This document shows positions 34,274 to 41,158 of a DNA stretch of 64,000 bases, piece by piece. The stretch spans positions 17,217 through 81,216 of the forward strand of contig JAXYYF010000101.1 of NCBI GenBank assembly GCA_037419475.1. The letters are read 5' to 3'. Origin of the DNA: Hominicoprocola sp037419475. GTDB lineage: Bacteria; Bacillota; Clostridia; Oscillospirales; Oscillospiraceae. The notes below the pieces were generated by a model. The model was not told the origin of the DNA. It ran no database searches and was given only the letters and a program-made list of their open reading frames with translations. A program made the position numbers and the translations under genes. The first letter of the stretch is position 1. Each line of letters begins with the position of its first letter.

Positions 34274-35224
34274 ATGAACAGCTATGCTCTCATCGATCTG
34301 CACTGCGATACGCTGACAGACTGCATGTACACGTCCGGTGAGGACGTGGATACACTTGACGACCCGAAACGCGTCCTTTCGCTCCGTGCGCTTCCGAAGG
34401 ATGTCCACTGGGCGCAGTTCTACGCGGTATTCATTCCGGACGATATCCGCGGCGCAGATGCTGTGCATTACTATGAAGCCAACCGCAGCAGCTTTTACCG
34501 CCAGATGAACAAGTTCCATGACCGCATTATGCCATGCCGCGGCGCCGCCGACATGGAACGCGCCTGGGCATCAAACCGGACGGCGGCATTTTTGACAGTC
34601 GAAAACGGCAGCGTGTTCGCCGGGGATATCCGCCGCGTTCACCAGCTCGCCGAAGATGGCGTCCGTGCGGTCACACTGACCTGGAACGGTGAAAACGAGA
34701 TCGGTTCAGGTCATGTGAGCACGCATGGGCTGACTGCATTCGGGCGGAGCGTTGTACGCGAAATGGAGCTGGAAAACATTCTGGTCGATGTGTCGCACCT
34801 CAACGACGCGGGCTTTGCCGACCTGCTGGAGGTAGCGGAAAAGCCCTTCCTTGCCACACACTCCAACGCCCGTGCCCTGTGCAGCCATAAGCGCAACCTG
34901 ACGGACGCAATGATCCGCGAAATGGTGTGCCGCGGCTGCCTGATCGGGCTGAACTACTATGTGAATTTTCTGAGTGATGACGGAAAGGTCAAAGGCCTTG
35001 ACGATCTTTACCGCCACGCCATGCACTTCTTCGAGTTCGGCGGCCGGAAGAACCTTGCACTCGGCTCCGATTTTGATGGAGCCGATCTGCCGGAATGTCT
35101 GAACACGCCAGCCAAGGCCGCATCGTTTTATGAGTATCTGCTCTCCCGCGGCGTTTCGCAGGAGGATGCCGACGGCGTCTTTTATCGAAATGCACAGACG
35201 TTCTTTCACAAGAACCTGCCATAA
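34274..35224 (+). CDS. Membrane dipeptidase (M19 family)
   Basis: A 316-residue zinc dipeptidase of the renal dipeptidase family; hydrolyses dipeptides, some with D-residues. The metal ligands are visible: HCDTLTD near residue 13, TVENG near 113, VDVSHLND near 178 and THSNARALCSHKRNL near 198, followed by ALGSDFDGAD near 260. Length is near the clostridial forms. The ATG at 34274 has AAAAGGAGG upstream. There is no signal peptide, so it acts in the cytoplasm. It closes the parC-YitT-LUD-lipoprotein group. Confidence 0.93.
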   Translation: MNSYALIDLHCDTLTDCMYTSGEDVDTLDDPKRVLSLRALPKDVHWAQFYAVFIPDDIRGADAVHYYEANRSSFYRQMNKFHDRIMPCRGAADMERAWASNRTAAFLTVENGSVFAGDIRRVHQLAEDGVRAVTLTWNGENEIGSGHVSTHGLTAFGRSVVREMELENILVDVSHLNDAGFADLLEVAEKPFLATHSNARALCSHKRNLTDAMIREMVCRGCLIGLNYYVNFLSDDGKVKGLDDLYRHAMHFFEFGGRKNLALGSDFDGADLPECLNTPAKAASFYEYLLSRGVSQEDADGVFYRNAQTFFHKNLP

Positions 35225-35229
35225 TACGA

Positions 35230-35257
35230 GCGCGCCGCGGTTCAAACCGCAGCGCGC
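35230..35257 (+). terminator. Probable terminator after the dipeptidase gene
   Basis: GCGCGCCGCGGTT pairs with ACCGCAGCGCGC (one bulge), short T-run. Confidence 0.6.
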
Positions 35258-35306
35258 TTTGCAACTTGCTTCACCCAAGCATTTCGATTTTCCGAAAGGA
35301 ATCCAA

Positions 35307-35345
35307 AAAAATAGCACCACGACAATATCGTGGTGTTATTTTTTT
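35307..35345 (-). terminator. Terminator of tRNA-Gly
   Basis: AAAATAGCACCACGA pairs with TCGTGGTGTTATTTTT around a 5-nt loop. On the minus strand it starts right at the tRNA CCA end. Confidence 0.85.
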
Positions 35346-35420
35346 GGAGCGGGCGACGAGGCTCGAACTCGCTACCTCCACCTTGGCAAGGTGGCGCTCT
35401 ACCAGATGAGCTACGCCCGC
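35345..35420 (-). tRNA. tRNA-Gly (anticodon GCC)
   Basis: 76 nt on the minus strand: acceptor GCGGGCG/CGCCCGC, discriminator T, encoded CCA, D-arm GCTCATCTGGTAGAGC, anticodon stem CCACC/GGTGG with loop TTGCCAA (anticodon GCC) and T-arm GCGAGTTCGAGCCTCGT. All four arms pair normally. Confidence 0.96.
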
Positions 35421-35432
35421 GGAACAAAAAGA

Positions 35433-35461
35433 ATATTACCAGATTTTCTCCTGATTGTCAA
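35433..35461 (-). promoter_or_regulatory. Promoter of tRNA-Gly
   Basis: TTGACA, 17-bp spacer, TAATAT on the minus strand. The sequence after the -35 (ATCAGGAGAAAA) also occurs in the thiT promoter. Confidence 0.75.
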
Positions 35462-35502
35462 GCCGTAATTTTAATTTTCCTTCAAAATTCGGCAGCGGCA
35501 GC

Positions 35503-35531
35503 TTGCAAATCCCCCCATCGTATGATAAACT
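35503..35531 (+). promoter_or_regulatory. Promoter of prfC
   Basis: TTGCAA, 17-bp spacer, TAAACT, about 40 nt before prfC. Confidence 0.5.
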
Positions 35532-35570
35532 TCTGATTCGGATTTGTAAGATAAGATAGGAGTATTGACT

Positions 35571-37157
35571 ATGGCCACACTACACGAAGAGATCTCGCGC
35601 CGGCGAACCTTCGCCATCATCTCACACCCCGACGCCGGTAAAACAACGCTGACGGAAAAATTCCTGCTCTACGGCGGGGCCATCGCACAGGCCGGCGAGG
35701 TCAAGGGCAAGCGCGAGCGCGCGGCAAAGTCCGACTGGATGGAGATTGAGAAGCAGCGCGGTATTTCCGTGACCTCGTCCGTCATGCAGTTCCAGCACGA
35801 CGGCTACTGCATCAACATCCTCGACACGCCCGGCCATCAGGACTTTTCTGAGGACACCTACCGCACGCTGATGGCGGCGGACAGCGCGGTGATGGTCATC
35901 GACGGTGCAAAGGGCGTCGAGCCGCAGACACGCAAGCTCTTCAAGGTCTGCGCCCTGCGCCACATTCCCATCTTCACGTTTATCAACAAGATGGACCGCG
36001 AGACACGCGACCCGCTGGAGCTTTGCGAGGAAGTCGAGCGCGAGCTCGGCATCGACACCTATGCCGTCAACTGGCCGATCGGCTGCGGCAAGGAGTTTCA
36101 GGGTGTTTACGACCGCGAAAAGCAGTGCATCATCCACTTCACCGACGCTGGCCACGCAAGAAAAGCCGGTGTAACGGAGATCGCGCTGGATGATCCCGCG
36201 CTGGTCGATCTCATCGGCCAGAAGCGGCGTGACAACCTTGCCGAGGAGGTCGAGCTGCTCGGCGCGGGACGCGAGTTTGACCTTGATGCGGTGCGGAACG
36301 GCACGCTCTCCCCTGTGTTCTTCGGCAGCGCACTGACGAACTTCGGCGTGGAGCCGTTCCTTGAGGGCTTCCTGCGCATGACCACGCCGCCGCTCTCGCG
36401 CGAGAGCGACGCGGGCGTGATCGACGCGTTCTCCCCCGATTTTTCCGCTTTCGTTTTTAAAATTCAGGCCAACATGAATAAAGCTCACCGCGACCGCCTT
36501 GCGTTCATGCGCATCTGTTCGGGTAAATTCGAGCGCGACACGGAATATTTCCACGTGCAGGGCAGCAAGAAGATGCGTCTTTCCCAGCCGCAGACCATGA
36601 TGGCAAGTGAGCGCGAGATTGTGGACGAGGCCTATGCCGGCGACATTATCGGCGTGTTCGATCCCGGCATCTTCTCCATCGGCGATACCATCACCGTGCC
36701 GGGCAAAAAGTTCCGTTTCGGCGGCATCCCGACCTTTGAGCCGGAGCACTTCATGTCGGTCAGTCCCAAGGACACGATGAAGCGCAAACAGTTCGTCAAG
36801 GGTGTGGAGCAGATCGCGCAGGAGGGTGCGATCCAGATCTTCAAGATGCCGGATTCCGGCTTCGAGGATATCGTCGTCGGCGTGGTCGGCACGCTGCAAT
36901 TTGATGTGTTTGAATACCGCATGAAAAGCGAATACGGCGTCGATCTTATCATGCGCTCGCTGCCCTACGAGCATCTGCGGCTCATCGCGGAGTGCCCGGG
37001 CGATCCGAAGGATCTGATGTTCTGCACCGGCTCGCGTCTGCTGGAGGATTTCAAGGGCCGCAAGCTCATCGCCTTCGGCGGCGAGTGGAGCGTCGGTTTC
37101 CTCACCAAGCATAACCCCGGCCTTGTGCTGGAGGACTGGCTGAGCGTATCAAAATAA
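35571..37157 (+). CDS. prfC: Peptide chain release factor 3
   Basis: GTPase that removes RF1/RF2 from the ribosome after peptide release. The 528-residue protein has the G1 motif HPDAGKTTLTEKFLLYGGAI near residue 20, the RGISVTSSVMQF switch region, DTPGHQDFSEDTYRTL (G3), NKMDRETRDP (G4), and the RF3-specific domains II and III (FVKGVEQIAQEGAIQIF). Length and the RRRTFAIISHPDAG start fit RF3 rather than EF-G. I choose the ATG at 35571 because AGATAGGAG lies 7-10 nt upstream; a TTG at 35565 would be too close. It is its own transcription unit. Confidence 0.97.
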   Translation: MATLHEEISRRRTFAIISHPDAGKTTLTEKFLLYGGAIAQAGEVKGKRERAAKSDWMEIEKQRGISVTSSVMQFQHDGYCINILDTPGHQDFSEDTYRTLMAADSAVMVIDGAKGVEPQTRKLFKVCALRHIPIFTFINKMDRETRDPLELCEEVERELGIDTYAVNWPIGCGKEFQGVYDREKQCIIHFTDAGHARKAGVTEIALDDPALVDLIGQKRRDNLAEEVELLGAGREFDLDAVRNGTLSPVFFGSALTNFGVEPFLEGFLRMTTPPLSRESDAGVIDAFSPDFSAFVFKIQANMNKAHRDRLAFMRICSGKFERDTEYFHVQGSKKMRLSQPQTMMASEREIVDEAYAGDIIGVFDPGIFSIGDTITVPGKKFRFGGIPTFEPEHFMSVSPKDTMKRKQFVKGVEQIAQEGAIQIFKMPDSGFEDIVVGVVGTLQFDVFEYRMKSEYGVDLIMRSLPYEHLRLIAECPGDPKDLMFCTGSRLLEDFKGRKLIAFGGEWSVGFLTKHNPGLVLEDWLSVSK

Positions 37158-37170
37158 AATACGACATGAA

Positions 37171-37204
37171 AAAAGCCGGAGGACTTACCGTCCTCCGGCT
37201 TTTA
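37171..37204. terminator. Bidirectional terminator between prfC and the M56 gene
   Basis: AAAAGCCGGAGGAC pairs with GTCCTCCGGCTTTT around a 5-nt loop. Confidence 0.9.
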
Positions 37205-37206
37205 TC

Positions 37207-40200
37207 TTATGCTTCAAACAGCGTGAACGGCAGGATCTCATAGGTGTATTTCCCGTTGATCCGATTCGCTTCGCGCTCGCTGATCTCGCGGAACGCGGGG
37301 TTTCGCTTATATGTGCCGTCCGGCTGCTCGAGGAAAAAATCATCCGAGGTATCCGAATAGTACCACACCTCGCCGCCGGCGTCGCTGGCCGTATACTGCA
37401 CCATTTCCAGCAGCTTCAGCTCTCCGCCGGTATAGCGGTAGTAGGCGTCGCTGTACTCATATATGCCGCCGTCGCCGCTGTTTGCAATGCTGCCGTCGGT
37501 GCAGAGGTAATAGCGGCAGCGGTTCCAGCCGTCCACCAACCGCAACGCCCGGTCTCCTTCGAGCCGGAAGATGTTGAAGATAACGGTATTGTTCCCGCTC
37601 CACGAAACGCCGAGCAGCAGCTCGGGCGTACCGTCGCCGTCAAGGTCACGCAGCAGCCAACCCGTCTCGTCCTCTTTGGCAAGCTGCCATGCACTCTCAC
37701 CAAACTCTGCCTGATAGTCGCCGATGCTGCCTTTGATGCGCCGCATAGCGGCAACGTCGGCGAGCAGATCATCATAGACGGCATAGCCTGTGCGGGCTGG
37801 GATCTCCTCCGTCGCAGCCGTGTAAAGCACCGAGCTCTGCGGTCCGCCGATCGTCCGCCGGAGTGTCATAATCGCCCGGCCGCCATCGTCCGTTTTTACG
37901 CGGAAGGCCACCGTTCCCTCCCCGCGGTAGACGAAAGCGGGATCGTCCGCCAACTCGCCGCCAAGGCCGCAGGAAAAGCCGATGCCGTCCTGTGTGACAA
38001 ACATCACACCGATAGGGATCTCATCGCCCATCCTTCGGTAAAGCACAGCGCCCACAAGGTCCTCGTACAGATCCGTCGATACAGCTGCGGCGAACTGCCA
38101 GCCACTCTCCGCCTGCCGGTCAAAAACCGTGCGAAGCTGCTCCGCGCTCCACACCTCCTCCTGAGAGCGAAATGCAAAGGTGTGTCCCATGGCCTTGAGC
38201 TGCATTTCCTCCATCTGGATCCGCCGTTCGTCCGCGTTCTCATAGCTCCAATGCGTCTCGATCCAGTAAAACGCAATGCTCTCCGGCTGCGGGTAGAGAT
38301 ACACCGCCGTGTTGCTCATACCCTCCTGCGTGACGCAGCGGTAATGGTCGTAGAACTTCTCCAGCTCATAGCCTGCGTTATAAAGTCCCATCAGCGCTTC
38401 GTCAAAGCCGCTTTCCTCCGTAACACGGAGGTAAGATCCTGTCCCGGCGCTCGAGCGCCAGACCGGCTCGCTTCCATCGCGCTCCCAGCCGTCCGGGATC
38501 TGTAGGCTCCATTCGTCCACATAAACACGTCCGGCCTCCGTCGTCCCATTGTGCTGCGCGAAGGCCTCCGCAGACTCATAGATCTCGACCGTGAGCCTGC
38601 GCAAGCTGTTCACCGTCCAGTAGCGGACAGGAGAATTGACGCGCACCACGCAGTAGCCGCCGTTCAGTTGTCCCTGATAAAGGACCGCATCCTCCTGCGG
38701 AAGTTCCGACGCGGTGCAGGCGCGGTAAAGCTCTCGTTCGTCGGTAAAGCCGCCGTAGATCTGCGCGGCCAGCTTGAGCGGCGTTTTAAAATTCGTCCAC
38801 GCCGGCCCGGCGAGCGTATTGCTGCCGTCGAAGGGCAGTGCGTAGGAAACACTCAGCTCCCGCATACCGTCATTCAGAGCGCCGCTGATGCTCAGCTCCG
38901 CATTCTCGTCCGGACAGCCGATCTGATAGCTGAACGCGCCATCGCCCAATACGCCGCCGTCCGTCACCGTTCCGTTGACCCCCGCGGCGCGCAGCGCCGC
39001 CGTTACCGTCTCTTCAACGACCGGATACTCGGTTTGCGCCAGCATCGTATTGGCAGGATAGGTAAAGTCAAAATCAAAGTCCTCCGGCAGCGGAGCATCA
39101 CCCTCGGTAAAGGGCCATGCTTCCAGCCAGGCGTAATCCGCCTTGTAGCTGTCGCCGTCGATCTCGAGGTAGGCGTTGCCGTTGTTGCAGACATGGTGGC
39201 GCACACCGTCGGTCGTGGTGACAAAGAGGTGGACCGCACCGCCGGCCAGCGGCTCCATATCGCGGATGTACCGCCCGCGGCTCTCGTTGATAAGCGTGAC
39301 CGCCTTCCCGATCTCGTCCGCGTTCAGGTCTTTATACTGCCGATTTTCCGCCTGCGGGAGCACGACCATCTCCACGCGCGTCACGTCCTCCGCACGCAGT
39401 TCTTTCGCCCAACGCATTGTTTCTCGCTGCGGGTTTGTCAGAAAGCACACCGCCACGACGGCGCAGGCCGCGACGGAAAGGACGATCACCCAGAATGCGG
39501 GCTTTTTATAGTTCAGCACGCTCTTCACGCGTTCCTTTACACCGACCTCACCGAAGGAGAGCGGACAGGCGGCGATCATCTTTCTCGGCACGCTGCACGC
39601 AAGCAGCGCCTGCGAGTAATCCGCACGCCGCGCGGGATCAAGCGTCTTTACCACGCGCTCGTCGCAGGCAAGCTCAATGTCGCGGCAGAGCAGCACATAC
39701 GCCGGCCACAGCAGCGGATTGAACCAATAGAGCGCAAGCAGCAGAAAGCCCAGCGGCTTCCACCAGTGGTCGCGCCGCGCGAGATGCGCCCGCTCGTGCG
39801 CGAGGACACATTCCATATTTTCCCCGCTCATTGAAAAAGGAAGGTAGATCCTCGGATGCAGCACGCCGAGGATAAAGGGCGAGGCAACATGCTCGCTCTG
39901 ATAAATGTTCTCCCGCAGCCGCACAGCGGTCCGCACACGCCGCCGCAGCCGCAGATAGCTCACCAGCGCATAACCGAGCAGCACGGCGGCCCCGATGAGC
40001 CAGACGACGCCCGCGATCTCCGTCCAGACGTAGAGCGGGTTGACGCTCGCGGCCGGGTCGGCGGCAAAGCTTTCGCTCAGTGCGGGGTTCACGGCGTTAT
40101 CAACGACCGTCACGCCGCTTGTGACGGTCGGCGCAGGGTCGAACTGCACGACCTCCGGGCTCACGGTCTCCGCGCTGGGGATCAAGCTCACTTCACTCTC

Positions 40201-40362
40201 AATGGAAAACGGCACGGCCAGCCGCAGCGCAACCATACCCCAGAGCAGCACATCCACCCACTTCGGCGCCCGTCTGAGCACGAAGCGCAACACCAGAACC
40301 ACCAACACCAGCCAGCCGGCAGCAATGCTGCGGTTGAGAAAGCCGAGAAATATCTCACTCAT
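37207..40362 (-). CDS. Very large M56 (BlaR1/MecR1-like) membrane metallopeptidase
   Basis: A 1051-residue sensor-protease, about twice the length of BlaR1 or MecR1. Residues 1-310 are the M56 module: membrane helices near 12-30, 38-55 and 113-135, the zinc motif HERAHLARRDHW at about 189 and a helix at 290-310 (KPAFWVIVLSVAACAVVAVCF). The other 740 residues are outside the membrane and lack a penicillin-binding SxxK sensor domain that I can see. They contain repeated beta-rich segments and an FG-GAP/VCBS-like stretch (LRDLDGDGTPELLLG, about 925). In this family ligand sensing leads to cleavage of the partner repressor. It overlaps the BlaI-like gene by 8 nt, the usual blaI-blaR1 order. Confidence 0.88.
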   Translation of the reverse strand: MSEIFLGFLNRSIAAGWLVLVVLVLRFVLRRAPKWVDVLLWGMVALRLAVPFSIESEVSLIPSAETVSPEVVQFDPAPTVTSGVTVVDNAVNPALSESFAADPAASVNPLYVWTEIAGVVWLIGAAVLLGYALVSYLRLRRRVRTAVRLRENIYQSEHVASPFILGVLHPRIYLPFSMSGENMECVLAHERAHLARRDHWWKPLGFLLLALYWFNPLLWPAYVLLCRDIELACDERVVKTLDPARRADYSQALLACSVPRKMIAACPLSFGEVGVKERVKSVLNYKKPAFWVIVLSVAACAVVAVCFLTNPQRETMRWAKELRAEDVTRVEMVVLPQAENRQYKDLNADEIGKAVTLINESRGRYIRDMEPLAGGAVHLFVTTTDGVRHHVCNNGNAYLEIDGDSYKADYAWLEAWPFTEGDAPLPEDFDFDFTYPANTMLAQTEYPVVEETVTAALRAAGVNGTVTDGGVLGDGAFSYQIGCPDENAELSISGALNDGMRELSVSYALPFDGSNTLAGPAWTNFKTPLKLAAQIYGGFTDERELYRACTASELPQEDAVLYQGQLNGGYCVVRVNSPVRYWTVNSLRRLTVEIYESAEAFAQHNGTTEAGRVYVDEWSLQIPDGWERDGSEPVWRSSAGTGSYLRVTEESGFDEALMGLYNAGYELEKFYDHYRCVTQEGMSNTAVYLYPQPESIAFYWIETHWSYENADERRIQMEEMQLKAMGHTFAFRSQEEVWSAEQLRTVFDRQAESGWQFAAAVSTDLYEDLVGAVLYRRMGDEIPIGVMFVTQDGIGFSCGLGGELADDPAFVYRGEGTVAFRVKTDDGGRAIMTLRRTIGGPQSSVLYTAATEEIPARTGYAVYDDLLADVAAMRRIKGSIGDYQAEFGESAWQLAKEDETGWLLRDLDGDGTPELLLGVSWSGNNTVIFNIFRLEGDRALRLVDGWNRCRYYLCTDGSIANSGDGGIYEYSDAYYRYTGGELKLLEMVQYTASDAGGEVWYYSDTSDDFFLEQPDGTYKRNPAFREISEREANRINGKYTYEILPFTLFEA

Positions 40363-40729
40363 GGCAGTGCTCCTTTCGATAGCGGTCGATCATTCCCTGT
40401 ACCTCGTCAAGCTCCGCGGCGCTCATTTTCTGGGAACGCGTGAACGCCGCAACAAAAGCAGGCAGCGAACCGTCAAAGCGCTTTTCCACCAGTTCCTCCG
40501 CCTCGGCGGCCTGCGCCTCGTCCTTCGATACGAGCGAGGTCACGACGCTCTTCTCGTTTTTCAGCACGCCGCGCTCACCCAGCCGCTTTAAGACCGTGTA
40601 AGTCGTCGTCGGCTTCCAGCCAAGCTGCTCGGCGCACAGCGCGACGAGCTCGCGGCTCGTCACAGGCTCATACTCCCAGAGGATGCGGCAGAAGCGATAT
40701 TCGCTCTCAAAAATTTTCGGCGTTTCCAT
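40355..40729 (-). CDS. BlaI/MecI-family transcriptional repressor
   Basis: A 124-residue winged-helix repressor. Residues 8-75 are the helix-turn-helix domain (ESEYRFCRILWEYEPVTSRE, then WKPTTTYTVLKRLGERGVL), the rest the dimerisation helices. The K-N/V-E region around residues 57-65 (LKNEKSVVTSLVSKDEA) resembles the loop where BlaI/MecI is cleaved. GAGGAG precedes the ATG. It is the first gene of the repressor-M56 operon and should repress itself and the M56 gene by binding the paired dyads in its promoter (40741-40782). The inducing signal is unknown; it need not be a beta-lactam. Confidence 0.93.
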   Translation of the reverse strand: METPKIFESEYRFCRILWEYEPVTSRELVALCAEQLGWKPTTTYTVLKRLGERGVLKNEKSVVTSLVSKDEAQAAEAEELVEKRFDGSLPAFVAAFTRSQKMSAAELDEVQGMIDRYRKEHCHE

Positions 40730-40740
40730 CGTTTTCTCCT

Positions 40741-40782
40741 CTCTAATCCATTAGAGTTTATATTCACTCTAATGGATTAGAG
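40741..40782. promoter_or_regulatory. Twin BlaI-type operators
   Basis: Two 16-bp dyads, CTCTAATCCATTAGAG (40741-40756) and CTCTAATGGATTAGAG (40767-40782), are spaced by 10 bp and are themselves reverse complements. They flank the 5' end of the repressor gene. The minus-strand promoter (TTGACA, 17 bp, TAGAGT, 40766-40794) is covered by the second dyad. Confidence 0.85.
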
Positions 40783-40794
40783 AGGATTTGTCAA
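40766..40794 (-). promoter_or_regulatory. Promoter of the repressor-M56 operon
   Basis: TTGACA, 17-bp spacer, TAGAGT on the minus strand, overlapped by an operator dyad. Confidence 0.55.
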
Positions 40795-40935
40795 GCAGAA
40801 TTTACTCTTTTCAATCCATCTGTCCCCCTTTTTGTCCGCAACACGCGGATACTCCGTCCAATCAGAGCGGGCGCAAAGCGTCGGTGAAATGGGAAAAACG
40901 GTATTTTTCGCAGAATTATTTGTTAACATAATAAT

Positions 40936-40965
40936 TGTGGATAACTCTGTGGAAACTGTGAATAA
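40936..40965 (-). promoter_or_regulatory. Cluster of three DnaA-box-like sites upstream of parE
   Basis: The 9-mers TGTGGATAA (40936; exact DnaA box on the minus strand), TGTGGAAAC (40948) and TGTGAATAA (40957) lie head to tail in an AT-rich stretch. The whole 430-bp gap 40730-41158 holds only these, the BlaI operators and the parE promoter; no gene. Confidence 0.5.
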
Positions 40966-41089
40966 CCTTGATTTTACAATCATTTTACCGGTTGACGCAC
41001 TGTTATGTTTCGACGAAAGAGGAAACTTTTCGCGCTTCCTGCACATATTTTTAACAAAGGCAGGGAAATGACCGCTGTGCGCAAAACAC

Positions 41090-41118
41090 TTGCCATTGTG
41101 GAACAAAACAACTATAAT
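41090..41118 (+). promoter_or_regulatory. Promoter of parE
   Basis: TTGCCA, 17-bp spacer, TATAAT, 40 nt before parE. Confidence 0.6.
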
Positions 41119-41158
41119 ATACAAGGAATAGTATCCTAACTGGAAACGGAGAGACAAC

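Noticed and set aside
37207..40362. Beta-lactam resistance sensor (true BlaR1/MecR1)
   Set aside because: The M56 and repressor pairing is similar, but I see no penicillin-binding sensor domain and no beta-lactamase or PBP2a gene beside it.
40783..41158. Chromosomal replication origin
   Set aside because: DnaA-like boxes and AT-rich DNA are present, but dnaA, dnaN, recF, gyrB or rpmH are not nearby, only three boxes are seen, and the neighbouring gene is parE rather than gyrB.
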